Made by a program: the position numbers and the translations under genes. A DNA stretch of 64,000 bases from Aalborgiella sp963841045. GTDB taxonomy: Bacteria > Pseudomonadota > Gammaproteobacteria > Burkholderiales > Burkholderiaceae_C. The stretch spans positions 75,636 through 139,635 of the forward strand of contig CAWJBD010000006.1 in assembly GCA_963841045.1 (NCBI GenBank), read 5' to 3'. Every line of letters begins with the position of its first letter. Within the stretch, counting starts at the first letter, position 1. Positions 37,745-47,384 of this stretch are shown here, in pieces. Under the pieces are notes generated by a model that was not told the DNA's origin, searched no databases, and saw only the letters and a list, made by a program, of their open reading frames with translations.

Positions 37745-39045
37745 TCAAATGTTTGATTTCGCATTCAATGCCCGCAGTTCACGCAGCTTGGCGGCAATCT
37801 TAATTTCCAAACCACGCTCAACAGGCTCGTAGAACAAAGCATCTTTCATGCCATCTGGTAAATAGTGTTCGCCGGCGGCAAAGCCATCTGCTTCGTCGTG
37901 TGCATAGCGGTAGCCCTTGCCGTAATCCAAATCTTTCATCAATTGGGTGGGCGCATTGCGCAAATGCATGGGTACAGGCCGCGTACCGTCTTTTTTAATG
38001 TGGGCTTTCACGGCTTTGTAGGCTTTGTACACAGCGTTCGATTTGGGAGCCATGGCCAAATAAACCACGCATTGCGCCAAAGTGAGTTCACCTTCGGGCG
38101 AACCCAATCGTTCATAGGTGTTGGCAGCATCCAAAGCCATGGTCAAGGCACGCGGGTCGGCCAAACCAATGTCCTCGCTGGCCATGCGAATCATGCGCCT
38201 GGCCATGTAGCGCGGGTCAGCGCCGCCGTCCAACATGCGCACCAGCCAATACAAAGCTGCATCAGGGTCGCTGCCACGCACGCTTTTGTGCAGCGCACTG
38301 ATGGTGTCGTAAAACTGCTCGCCCCCTTTGTCGTAGCGGCGCATGCGCTCACCCAGCACTTTGTTGAGCCAAGCGTCTGTGATGGTGCTGATTTTTTCAT
38401 TTGCAGCAGCAACATACAAGGTTTCCAAGGTATTCAACAAACGCCGCGCATCGCCATCTGCGTAGGCAATGAGTTTTTGTTTTGCTATATTATCAATAGC
38501 GGCATAGGCAGTATTCATGCCGGCTACAGCCATAATTTGCTCTAAATCTTCGCTAGATAAGGCCTGCAACACATAAACCGCTGCACGCGACAACAACGCC
38601 GAATTCACCTCAAAAGATGGGTTTTCAGTGGTGGCACCAATGAAGGTGAACAAACCGCTTTCCACGTGCGGTAAAAACGCGTCTTGCTGCGATTTGTTGA
38701 AGCGATGAACCTCATCCACAAACACAATCGTTTGTTTGCCTTGCCCTTGCCAAATACTGGCCTGCTCCACCGCTTCGCGAATATCTTTCACACCGCCCAA
38801 TGTTGCACTGATGGTGATGAACTGCGCATCAAACGCATTCGCCATCAGACGCGCAATCGTCGTCTTACCCACCCCAGGCGGCCCCCACAGAATACAACTG
38901 TGCGGTTGCCCCGACTCAAACGCCACCCGCAGCGCCATCCCCTCCCCCAACAAATGTTGTTGCCCCACTACGTCACCCAAAGTTTTTGGGCGTAAGCGTT
39001 CTGCGAGAGGAATGTGGGGTTAAAACTAATTGTTGGACTGGTCAT
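37745..39045 (-). CDS. rarA: RarA/MgsA replication-associated AAA+ ATPase (one frameshift near the start)
   Basis: About 433 residues. The true start is probably the ATG at 39045 (MTSPTISFNPT); a missing base near 39015 separates it from PLAERLRPKTLGDVVGQQHLL. Walker A WGPPGVGKTTIARLMA, Walker B TIVFVDEVHRFNKSQQDAFLP, sensor GATTENPSFEVN, and the C-terminal tetramerisation domain RNAPTQLMKDLDYGKGYRYAHD. RarA acts at stalled replication forks. A palindromic repeat copy is translated in-frame within the lid region (AVAGMNTAYAAIDNIA). In related genomes it sits near ftsK and lolA as here. Confidence 0.93.
38482..38531 (-). repeat. palindromic repeat copy 8, inside rarA
   Basis: TTGCTATATTATCAATAGC then GGCATAGGCAGTATTCATGC and CGGCTACAGCC. 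On the coding strand it reads AVAGMNTAYAAIDNIA. The codon that would be TAG in the consensus is TAT here, so the phase is open. Confidence 0.85.
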
Positions 39046-39946
39046 ATTTATATTTTATGAGTTACATATGTATACCAGAACGTCAACTCAGTCTAAATAC
39101 CGTATGCATCGTCAATGACATTAACTGATATGGGCAATAGTGCAAGTGTATCTTCAACAAACAAACAAATAGGAATTCAATCACGGAATTCGCTAATAAG
39201 AAGTCGTATACGCTATTCACAATGCTAATGATATACTATTCTTCATGCCTTTCATTTTCAGGTTTGCAGATGATTCAAACAGATGTTGTTGGTGCAATAC
39301 GCAATTGAACAAGCTATGAAAAGACGCACTACGATAGTTGCTATATCCAGTTGATGCAATTCTGGGCAGATCAGCTTTCGAATACCCACAACTTAACTGA
39401 ATTCAATTCGAAATGGGTCTGGACCTGAGAAATTGTTGACATCCGATATATGGGCGTGGTATTCAACAGCAAGTGAGTTGAGCAAATCCAATTGATGATA
39501 CGAACGATCCTGAGAAAAACAGACTTTGATTCGTGCGAAGTTGTACTACATACCGTCAATTAACTGGCTGAAGGAAGCGCTTAGGTGAGAAGCAGAAGTG
39601 CCTAATGCTGCAGATACTATTCCATGCACATGACCTTCGTAATTTCAAGTGCAGACTAGTGACAATTGATCCGCGGGTCGTGCTTAAGTTGCTATACAGA
39701 ACAATTTAAATCACGCAGGATATACTTTGTTTGCTGTAAACACAGAAAGAGTTCGGAAATGAACGGAACTCTCAAATCGGACTACTTGTCAATTACAGCT
39801 TAGAATGCCAAAAATGGCAGCAGTATTTTACGCCATGCGCCTAAGCAAGCAGTGAAATTCCACAATAGCGATAATTGCGTTCATGATACCTTGTCTGAAG
39901 ACCCAATGCAATCTGAGCTTACTATTCTAATTGCAACTGCTGACTA
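39046..39946. other. 900-bp stretch without a recognisable gene between rarA and lolA
   Basis: No frame longer than about 62 codons and no recognisable protein, RNA gene or repeat copy. Stops are frequent in all frames and the sequence looks AT-richer than its surroundings. An inverted repeat AGAGTTC (39748-39754) with GAACTCT (39766-39772) is the only clear local structure. In related neighbourhoods lolA and rarA are close together, so this may be an insertion or a decayed gene. Confidence 0.6.
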
Positions 39947-40652
39947 TTAACGAATCACATCCACCCCAGCTGGTGGTGTGAATTTGAAAGCATCAGCAGC
40001 AAATTTGGGATTGAGTTGCGAGTTGGTGAAGGTCATCACCGAACGTTGACCGAAGCTGTCGAGGATTTCTAGATACCGACAAACTGACTGATTTGTCCGC
40101 ACCAGTTTTCAAGCCCACTTTAATTGTTTGAATTTGACCATCTGCCTGCTTGGGGGTGGCAAGCACCCATTGCAAACCGTCGGCATCGGGTGCGTTTTGC
40201 AATTTGAATTGGGCTTCTAAGGCTTTCAAATTGGGGGCGCTGGCGATCAAGGCTGCTGGTGTTGAACCCAAAGTTTGCGACTGCTTTTTGGCGGTGATTT
40301 GGTTCAGGTCCAAGTCATACAGCCACAGCGTTGTGCCATCAGCCACGATGGTTTGTTCAAACGGTTTTTTGTAGCTGAATTTGAATCGATTGGGGCGCAC
40401 AAACTCAAATGTGCCAGTGGATGTTTTGACTTTAGCAACGGCTTTTTCGTCCGTGTTGTTGCTGGTTTTCGGCGGGCTGGTGACGACTTGGGTGAAATCG
40501 GCTTTGCCTGATTGTGTCGATTTCAGGTAATTATCCAACAATGCCAAAGAATTTATGCCATTTTGAGCTGTAGCCGGCGTATTTATTGCGTAGAGTGCTA
40601 TTATAAATATAGCAATATTAGCCACCCACTTCATTCGCCCTACAGATTTCAT
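39947..40652 (-). CDS. lolA: LolA, periplasmic lipoprotein carrier (one frameshift)
   Basis: About 234 residues when joined. Signal peptide MKSVGRMKWVANIAIFIIALYA (split here for length) ends in NTPATA-QNG. The mature part has LDNYLKSTQSGKADFTQVV, GTFEFVRPNRFKFSYKKPFEQ and VADGTTLWLYDLDLNQ, all LolA-typical. Near 40070 the frame changes; the correct end is LEILDSFGQRSVMTF to PPAGVDVIR and a stop at 39947. LolA carries lipoproteins across the periplasm from LolCDE to LolB. The end of the signal peptide, including the A-x-A cleavage site, is a palindromic repeat copy. It is directly downstream of ftsK, as in many Burkholderiales. Confidence 0.9.
40566..40615 (+). repeat. palindromic repeat copy 9, inside the lolA signal peptide
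   Basis: GCTGTA, GCCGGCGTATTTATTGCG, then TGCTAT-TATAAAT-ATAGCA. On the coding strand it reads AIFIIALYAINTPATA. It agrees closely with the intergenic consensus. Confidence 0.92.
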
Positions 40653-40726
40653 TGCTTGCCTTAATGTGTAAAAATTGACCGCTTTAAGCTGATTCACCAA
40701 GATGATTTGGCTTGATGCCAGTCAGC

Positions 40727-43094
40727 TTATTCAGCGCGATTGGGTACCAGTATTTCGCGTTGACCGTTGCTGCTCATGGCGCTCACCATGCCCGCTTTTT
40801 CCATGTCTTCAACCAAACGCGCGGCGCGGTTGTAGCCGATTTTCAAATGCCGTTGTACCAGTGAAATACTGGCTTTGCGGTTTTTCAAAACCACTTCAAC
40901 TGCCTGGTCATACAAAGGGTCTTTTTCGCCACCGGAGCCATTCAAACCATCGCCTAACAAATCACTGTCACCATCAACTGTTCCACCCTCCAGCACGCCT
41001 TCTATGTAATCAGGCTCGCCTTGCGTCTTCAAATAAGATACAACGCGGTGCACCTCTTCGTCGCTGACATAAGCGCCATGAACGCGAATTGGCAAACCTG
41101 TGCCGCTGGCCATGTACAACATATCGCCCATGCCCAAAAGTGCTTCAGCGCCCTGCTGATCCAAGATGGTGCGGCTGTCAATTTTGCTGCTGACTTGGAA
41201 GGAAATGCGGGTCGGAATATTCGCTTTAATCAAGCCCGTGATCACATCCACGCTGGGACGCTGGGTTGCCAATATCAAGTGGATACCAGCGGCACGCGCT
41301 TTTTGCGCCAAACGGGCTATGAGTTCTTCAATCTTTTTGCCAACCACCATCATCAGGTCGGCCAATTCGTCAATCACCACCACAATGTGCGGCTCGCGGC
41401 TTAAAGGCTCAGGCGAATCGGGCGTCAGACTAAACGGGTTGTATAAAAATTCGCCACGCGATTTGGCTTCGTCAATTTTGGCGTTGTAGCCCGCCAAATT
41501 GCGCACGCCCATTTTGCTGAGCAATTTATAGCGACGCTCCATTTCGGCGACACACCAATTCAATCCATGCGCTGCTTGACGCATGTCGGTAACCACGGGT
41601 GCCAACAGGTGTGGTATGCCCTCATAAACGCTCATCTCAAGCATTTTGGGATCAATCATCAGCAAACGCACATCACGCGCTTCTGCTTTGTAGAGCAATG
41701 ACAAAATCATGGCGTTGATGCCGACAGATTTGCCTGACCCCGTCGTACCCGCCACCAGCACATGCGGCATTTTCGCCAAATCTGCCACCACCGCATGTCC
41801 CACGATGTCTTTTCCCAAGCCCATGGTGAGCAAGGATTTGGCTTCGTTGTAGATACTGGAACCCAAAATTTCACTCAGTTTGATGGCTTGCCTGCGCGCA
41901 TTGGGCAGCTCCAGTGCCATGTAGTTTTTGCCTGGAATGGTTTCCACCACACGAATAGAAACCAAGCTCAATGAGCGTGCCAAATCTTTCGCCAATCCCA
42001 CAATTTGCGAGCCTTTGACACCAATGGCTGGCTCAATTTCATAACGGGTGATGACAGGCCCTGGCGACGCCAAAATAACGCGTACTTCAACGCCAAAGTC
42101 TTTGAGTTTTTTCTCAATCAGGCGCGATGTCATCTCCAGCGTCTCTGGCGAAACTGTTTCTTGACGACCTGGCGCGGCGTCCAACAAATCAACTTGCGGC
42201 AATTTGCTGTCTATCATGTCCGCAAACAATGGCTTTTGCCGCTCTTTTGCGACCCGCAAACTCGGTGGTGGCTCTGCCAACACAGGTTCTATTTTGAGCG
42301 GTACAGGGTGTTGCTCGGCAACGGTTTCGCGCTCTTCCACCACTTCAATTTCACGCTCAAGTGCGGCTTGCTTGCCGAAATGCAAGGTCTTCTGCAATTT
42401 CTTGCTTCTGACGTCTGGCCAACCAAAAGGCCTCAATCCAAGCGCCCAGTCGCAATGCAGTGCTGTTCCATGAAAAACCAAATGTCATGGACGCACCCAT
42501 GATTCCTAAACAAATGCATGCCAATGCAGCGCCCGTGAACCCCAGCATTTTGGTGCTGAATATTCCCAATTCGTAACCCAAAACACCGCCTGAAAAACCC
42601 GGTAGATAGGCTTCAAGCCGTTGCAATCGCGCCCATTCAATGGCGACGCTACTGCCCACCAGCAGCAGCAAGCCCAACCAAAAACGAATTCTGGGCGTTA
42701 ACAACTGCCCATCGCCTGTGGATTGCGTGATTGCGTTTGCTTTCAATGATTTTGTTGGGCTACCTGCGCGATCATCGTGTCGCAACCATTTGGCCAAATG
42801 CGTCAACCACACATATCCCAATGCCAACACCAGCCACCAAACTGAAAACCCGAAGAAAAAATAACTGGCATCGGACACATAAGCACCCAAGCGTCCACCC
42901 CAATTGCGTGTCAAAGAATCCACGCCGGTGGTAGACCATGCAGCATCTTGGGTTGTGTAACTCAGCAGTGAGATGAGCCAAAATGCCAATACCAGAAGAC
43001 CCAGAATCAAACCCAGTTCTTGTGCAAAACGCTCACCAGCACTGCGTTTAGAGGGATCGTTTTCGGAATTGAACGTATTGCTTGTGTAACTCAT
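40727..43094 (-). CDS. ftsK: FtsK DNA translocase (one frameshift)
   Basis: About 789 residues when joined. N-terminal four-helix membrane domain (LGLILGLLVLAFWLISLLSY and others, residues 1-200), then an extra base near 42377 between EIAEDLAF and GKQAALEREIE. The motor has Walker A VAGTTGSGKSVGINAMI, Walker B HIVVVIDELADLMMV and SKIDSRTILDQQGAEALLG; the C-terminal gamma winged helix (RKASISLVQRHLKIGYNRAA) reads KOPS sites. It moves chromosomal DNA during division. The gene is essential in most bacteria, so the shift is most likely a sequence error. Confidence 0.94.
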
Positions 43095-43112
43095 GCGGGC
43101 GGAATCAATCGA

Positions 43113-43787
43113 TCAATCTAGCGCAAAGGCATGGTTGCGAATCAGGGTTGAACCATCGGCACGCACTTCAAAGTAGCCTTTTTCTTCAAAACTCTTCATC
43201 ACACGGCTGACCATTTCACGGGAAGCGCCCACCGTTTTGGCCAAGTTTTGACGTGACACTTTTGAGCGAATAACGAGACCGTCTTCATCATCCAAGTCAG
43301 CCATTTCGATCAGCGCGTTGGCCACACGACCATACACATCCATCAAGGCTAAAGATTCAATTTTGCGGTCCGCATGGCGCAGACGTTGCACCAATGTTTT
43401 CATGATGACATAGGTCATTGCGGCATTTTCTGGCAATATTTTGGCAAATTGAGCGCGCGCCAAAACCAATACGTCCGTTTGGACATCTGTGCGAACCGAA
43501 GCCGAATGAGGCAAATTATCAATCAGGCTCATTTCACCAATATAGTCACCTTGTTTGAGGTGGGCCAAGATGGCTTCGCGACCACGTCCGTCAGTTGCCA
43601 GCACATGCGCACGACCATTCAAAATAATGAAGAGTGCATTTGATTTTTTTCCCGACTCAACAATCAAAGCACCTTTGCGAAACCGTTGTTTGACGACAGC
43701 AGACGCGATGATTTGAGCTTGCTCATCGGTCAACATCGAAAACAAGGGTACTCGGCGTATTAAATCAAAATTTGACAAGATACTCAT
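43113..43787 (-). CDS. Crp/Fnr family transcriptional regulator
   Basis: 224 residues. N-terminal cyclic-nucleotide-binding fold (GREAILAHLKQGDYIGEMSLID, PHSASVRT) and a C-terminal winged helix with the recognition segment VSRQNLAKTVGASREMVSRVMK. No N-terminal cysteine cluster, so it is not an Fnr-type iron-sulfur sensor. It lies 18 bp upstream of ftsK on the same strand and divergent from trxB. The ligand is unknown. Confidence 0.88.
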   Translation of the reverse strand: MSILSNFDLIRRVPLFSMLTDEQAQIIASAVVKQRFRKGALIVESGKKSNALFIILNGRAHVLATDGRGREAILAHLKQGDYIGEMSLIDNLPHSASVRTDVQTDVLVLARAQFAKILPENAAMTYVIMKTLVQRLRHADRKIESLALMDVYGRVANALIEMADLDDEDGLVIRSKVSRQNLAKTVGASREMVSRVMKSFEEKGYFEVRADGSTLIRNHAFALD

Positions 43788-43974
43788 CACTTCGCTCCAT
43801 TCATAAACACTACCAAGTCATATCCAAATAGTTGACACATTACCCGCTTCTGGATTGGCTTAGCTTAAGTATGTTTTAAGTACAAAAAAACACTATGCCT
43901 TAAAATCAAACTTAACTATTTCGCTATTGTCGCACTAGTCTCACCCTGTCTGTTCATTTCTTCCATTTTTTATC

Positions 43975-44931
43975 ATGTCAACACCACAACACGCCAAAGT
44001 CCTCATTCTAGGTTCAGGTCCTGCCGGATATACAGCCGCCATTTATGCAGCACGCGCCAATTTGCAACCCATGTTGATTACCGGCATTGCTCAAGGTGGG
44101 CAATTGATGACGACAACTGAAGTTGACAATTGGCCCGCCGATGTGGATGGCGTCCAAGGTCCAGAATTAATGCAGCGCTTTCTGGCCCATGCTGAGCGGT
44201 TCAATACCAAAATCGTATTTGATCAAATCAGTGCTGTAGACTTTTCTAAGCGACCCTTTACCCTAACTGGTGACTCTGGCACATACACCTGCGACTCATT
44301 GATACTGGCAACTGGCGCATCTGCCAAATACTTGGGTTTGCCGTCTGAGACCGAATTCATGGGTAAAGGCGTATCAGGTTGTGCCACTTGTGATGGTTTT
44401 TTCTACCGCGGGGAAGTTTGTGCGGTGGTCGGTGGTGGCAATACGGCAGTCGAAGAAGCGTTGTACCTGTCCAATATCGCTAAAAAAGTCTATTTGGTAC
44501 ATCGCCGCGATACTTTCAAAGCGGAAGCCATCATGATTGACAAACTCATGGCCAAAGTGGCTGCGGGTAGCATCGAACTCAAAACCAACGCCACCTTGGA
44601 TGAAGTGCTCGGCGATTCCACAGGTGTCACCGGTATCCGATTGAAGAGCACCAAAGACGGTAGCACCGAAGATTTAGCTTTAAAAGGCTGCTTTATTGCT
44701 ATTGGACACTCTCCCAACACAGAAATCTTCAAGGGTCAGTTAGAAATGCACGATGGCTACATCGCTACCCAATCAGGCTCAAAAGGGTTTGCCACCATGA
44801 CCAGTGTTCCTGGTATTTTTGCCGCCGGCGATGTGCAAGACCATATCTACCGCCAAGCCATTACCAGCGCTGGCACGGGTTGCATGGCTGCTTTGGACGC
44901 ACAAAGATTTCTAGAACAGCAAGAATCTTAA
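43975..44931 (+). CDS. trxB: thioredoxin reductase
   Basis: 318 residues, intact. FAD loop LILGSGPAGYTAAIYAARA, redox-active pair in SGCATCDGFFYRG near residue 137, NADPH loop VVGGGNTAVEEALYLS and the C-terminal IFAAGDVQDHIYRQAITSAGTG. It reduces thioredoxin with NADPH in the cytoplasm. Divergent from the Crp/Fnr-ftsK unit, a conserved arrangement in Burkholderiales. Confidence 0.97.
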   Translation: MSTPQHAKVLILGSGPAGYTAAIYAARANLQPMLITGIAQGGQLMTTTEVDNWPADVDGVQGPELMQRFLAHAERFNTKIVFDQISAVDFSKRPFTLTGDSGTYTCDSLILATGASAKYLGLPSETEFMGKGVSGCATCDGFFYRGEVCAVVGGGNTAVEEALYLSNIAKKVYLVHRRDTFKAEAIMIDKLMAKVAAGSIELKTNATLDEVLGDSTGVTGIRLKSTKDGSTEDLALKGCFIAIGHSPNTEIFKGQLEMHDGYIATQSGSKGFATMTSVPGIFAAGDVQDHIYRQAITSAGTGCMAALDAQRFLEQQES

Positions 44932-44940
44932 AAAAAAGGC

Positions 44941-45022
44941 TATAATTCAAGGCTTTGCTGCAATTGCAGTGAATTCGTTACCGCCATCAACCGATGGCGA
45001 GGTGCGGCGAAAGCCGTTAACG
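44941..45022 (+). promoter_or_regulatory. rpmB promoter -10 and structured leader
   Basis: TATAAT at 44941-44946, after a run of A, is a good -10; no strong -35 is seen. In the leader an outer stem CGTTA (44976-44980) with TAACG (45018-45022) encloses two hairpins: CGCCATC-AACC-GATGGCG (44982-44999) and CGGC-GAAA-GCCG (45005-45016), the latter with a GNRA tetraloop. The arrangement looks like a three-way junction. Confidence 0.5.
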
Positions 45023-45084
45023 CGCATTTTCAATTACGTGTGATGAAAAACACTTGAAGTGCGATTATTTGAGGAGTGTCCATC

Positions 45085-45318
45085 ATGGCACGTGTATGTG
45101 AAGTTACGGGCAAAGCCCCTATGTCGGGAAACACAGTTTCTCACGCCAACAACCACAATAAGCGCCGGTTTTTACCGAACTTGCAATCTCGTCGTTTCTG
45201 GATCGAAGCTGAAAACCGCTTTGTACGCCTGCGCGTTACTGCAGCAGCAATCCGTTTGATCGACAAAAATGGCATCGAATCCGTGCTCGCAGACATGCGC
45301 GCTCGTGGTCAAGCTTAA
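45085..45318 (+). CDS. rpmB: 50S ribosomal protein L28
   Basis: 77 residues from the ATG at 45085 (MARVCEVTGKAPMSGN), the usual start and length. RRFLPNLQSRRFWIE and VRLRVTAAAIRLIDKNGIE are L28 signatures. GAGGAG lies upstream. Followed by rpmG after 33 bp. Confidence 0.97.
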   Translation: MARVCEVTGKAPMSGNTVSHANNHNKRRFLPNLQSRRFWIEAENRFVRLRVTAAAIRLIDKNGIESVLADMRARGQA

Positions 45319-45351
45319 TATTCCACCTTATTAACCTAGAAAGAACACATC

Positions 45352-45519
45352 ATGGCAAAAGGCGGACGCGAAAAAATCAAGCTGGAATCTACAGCGGGTA
45401 CAGGTCATTTCTACACGACTGACAAAAACAAAAAAACCACACCCGATAAGCTTTTGATCAAAAAATTTGATCCTAAAGCACGTAAACATGTGGACTACAA
45501 AGAAGTGAAACTGAAGTAA
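45352..45519 (+). CDS. rpmG: 50S ribosomal protein L33
   Basis: 55 residues, typical size: MAKGGREKIKLESTAGTG, then FYTTDKNKKTTPDKLLIKKF and DPKARKHVDYKEVKLK. Preceded by an AGAAAGAA site and rpmB, followed by a terminator. No zinc-binding cysteine pairs, so it is the C-minus form. Confidence 0.97.
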   Translation: MAKGGREKIKLESTAGTGHFYTTDKNKKTTPDKLLIKKFDPKARKHVDYKEVKLK

Positions 45520-45536
45520 TTCAGTTTCACAAAATC

Positions 45537-45575
45537 AAAAGCCTGACAAAACAATGTTTGTCAGGCTTTTTTTTT
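45537..45575 (+). terminator. terminator of rpmB-rpmG
   Basis: Stem GCCTGACAAA with TTTGTCAGGC around a 6-nt loop, followed by nine T. A classical intrinsic terminator. Confidence 0.93.
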
Positions 45576-45586
45576 GACTTATGCTG

Positions 45587-46111
45587 CTAAGGCTTAGGCC
45601 ACTCAACAAACTGCGGCTCTATTCCTCTGGTTTTCAACCAATCGGCCAAAGCATAGCCAGTACCTGCAGGCCAGCATTTCACAGATTGCGGCGCGAATAA
45701 TTTGTAGTCGACCAATTCTGGCGACAAAATAACTTCACCAGCCGCCACAACATGGTAAGCAATGATGACTTGGTTCATGCGTTGAAAATCATAGACACCA
45801 ATCAAATTGACTTCACTCACGTCTAAATTTGTTTCTTCTTTGACCTCACGTGCGATGCCCTCTTCAGCCTTTTCCCCAGCTTCCATAAAGCCTGTTATCA
45901 GGGCATACATTTTGTGTTGCCATGCAACGTTCTGCGCTAACAAAATTTGACCTTGGTATTCGACCACTGCCGCCAGTACAGGCGTTGGGTTGTTCCAGTG
46001 GGTAAAGTCACAGGATTGGCATCGCAAACGCGTTTTCATGCCACCATCTTCTAGCAACGATACTTCAGCCAACGGCGAAGCGCAGCTTGGACAGTAGTTA
46101 TAAGCTTGCAT
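45587..46111 (-). CDS. Nudix hydrolase with N-terminal zinc ribbon
   Basis: 174 residues. Two CxxC pairs (CPSC near residue 7 and CQSC near 31) form a zinc ribbon, as in NudC-like proteins. The Nudix box is GFMEAGEKAEEGIAREVKEE (continuing TNLDV). It likely hydrolyses a nucleotide derivative; NADH pyrophosphatase is possible, but the protein is shorter than NudC. Convergent with rpmG. Confidence 0.88.
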   Translation of the reverse strand: MQAYNYCPSCASPLAEVSLLEDGGMKTRLRCQSCDFTHWNNPTPVLAAVVEYQGQILLAQNVAWQHKMYALITGFMEAGEKAEEGIAREVKEETNLDVSEVNLIGVYDFQRMNQVIIAYHVVAAGEVILSPELVDYKLFAPQSVKCWPAGTGYALADWLKTRGIEPQFVEWPKP

Positions 46112-46162
46112 GATTTTTATATCGAGCAGTGAAACTGGTAGACATCGGCATATGCAGAATAT

Positions 46163-47065
46163 TTAAGCAGGGAAAACGCCAGTTGAGAGGTATCTGTCGC
46201 CACGATCGCAAACTACGAAAGCAATGGTGGCGTTCTCAACCGTGTTGGAAATCTGTTGCGCCACCCAACAAGCACCTGCAGCTGATATGCCACCAAAAAT
46301 ACCTTCTTCGCGCGCCAAACGTCTGCACATATCTTCGGCATCAGACTGGCTCACATAAACCAATTCATCGACATGGCTGGGGTCGTAAATTTTGGGCAAA
46401 TAGGCTTCAGGCCACTTGCGAATGCCTGGTATGCGCGAACCTTCGCTGGGTTGTGCACCTATGATTTTGATTTTGGGATTTTTTTCTTTTAAGAATTTAG
46501 AAACACCCGTAATCGTCCCCGTCGTTCCCATCGCACTGACAAAATGGGTAATCTCGCCCTTCGTATCAGCCCATATTTCGGGTCCCGTCGTTTCGTAATG
46601 AATGCGTGGATTATCAGCATTGGCAAATTGATCCAAGACCAAACCTTTGTTTTCGCGTTGCATTTGCTCTGCTAAATCACGCGCATATTCCATGCCACCA
46701 CTCTTGGGTGTCAAGATAAGCTCTGCGCCAAATGCCTTCATGGTTTGCACGCGTTCGATGGATAAATCTTCGGGCATGATGAGAATCATGCGATAACCTT
46801 TGATTGCAGCAGCCATCGCCAAAGCAATACCTGTATTGCCAGAGGTTGCTTCAATTAAAGTATCGCCAGGTTTGATTTGTCCACGTTCCTGTGCCCGACG
46901 AATCATTGATACGGCGGGTCTGTCTTTGACTGACCCGGCTGGGTTATTTCCTTCTAATTTGGCCAAAATTACATTATTTTTGGCGCTATTTTCATGTGCA
47001 CCAATGCGCTGAAGCGCAACCAATGGTGTTTTTCCGATGACATCTTCAATAGTTGGGTAATTCAT
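46163..47065 (-). CDS. cysM: cysteine synthase B (CysM)
   Basis: 300 residues. PLP lysine in NPAGSVKDRPA near residue 47, the phosphate loop SAMGTTGTITG and the substrate loop EATSGNTGIALAMAAA; GGMEYARDLAEQM and RIPGIRKWPEAYLP are CysM-like rather than CysK-like. It makes cysteine from O-acetylserine (or phosphoserine) and sulfide or thiosulfate. Intact. Confidence 0.93.
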   Translation of the reverse strand: MNYPTIEDVIGKTPLVALQRIGAHENSAKNNVILAKLEGNNPAGSVKDRPAVSMIRRAQERGQIKPGDTLIEATSGNTGIALAMAAAIKGYRMILIMPEDLSIERVQTMKAFGAELILTPKSGGMEYARDLAEQMQRENKGLVLDQFANADNPRIHYETTGPEIWADTKGEITHFVSAMGTTGTITGVSKFLKEKNPKIKIIGAQPSEGSRIPGIRKWPEAYLPKIYDPSHVDELVYVSQSDAEDMCRRLAREEGIFGGISAAGACWVAQQISNTVENATIAFVVCDRGDRYLSTGVFPA

Positions 47066-47108
47066 GGCTTAATTATGTGCGATAATTCGAGTCTTCATTC
47101 ATTCTATT

Positions 47109-47195
47109 GCCGGAGTGGTGAAATTGGTAGACGCACGGGACTCAAAATCCCGCGGGATAAAACCCGTGCCGGTTCGATTCCGGCCTCCGGCACCA
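47109..47195 (+). tRNA. tRNA-Leu (anticodon CAA)
   Basis: 87 nt with encoded CCA. GCCGGAG pairs with CTCCGGC; the anticodon loop is CTCAAAA in the CGGGA/TCCCG stem; a long variable arm (class II) and T-loop GGTTCGATTCC are visible. Confidence 0.97.
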
Positions 47196-47207
47196 GCTTT
47201 TACAGCT

Positions 47208-47245
47208 AAAAAAGCCACTTACAAATTGTGTAAGTGGCTTTTTTC
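47208..47245 (+). terminator. terminator after tRNA-Leu(CAA)
   Basis: GCCACTTACA-AATTG-TGTAAGTGGC stem with A-run before and T-run after. Confidence 0.92.
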
Positions 47246-47384
47246 ATGACCGCTCCAGTATTTGCAAAATTTGTATTTCTGTGCGAATCGGTTTTGGCTT
47301 TTGGGCGGTTAAACTCAACACAGTTTTTCTCGCACTTACCTGCACGAAACTTCATTTTTCTATAAAACCTTTGGGAGATATGCC

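Noticed and set aside
39371..39559. 62-codon frame in the rarA-lolA gap
   Set aside because: No ribosome-binding site, no recognisable protein and only average length for chance in this stretch.
39947..40652. lolA as a true pseudogene
   Set aside because: Both sides of the break are fully conserved up to a proper C-terminus, and the gene is normally essential.
42357..42377. Programmed frameshift in ftsK
   Set aside because: No slippery heptamer or structure is seen, and similar breaks occur in many unrelated genes nearby, so sequence error is preferred.
46994..47209. 71-codon open frame across the tRNA-Leu(CAA) gene
   Set aside because: It translates the tRNA itself (…TRAGSIPASGT is the classic tRNA-derived reading), so it is not a gene.
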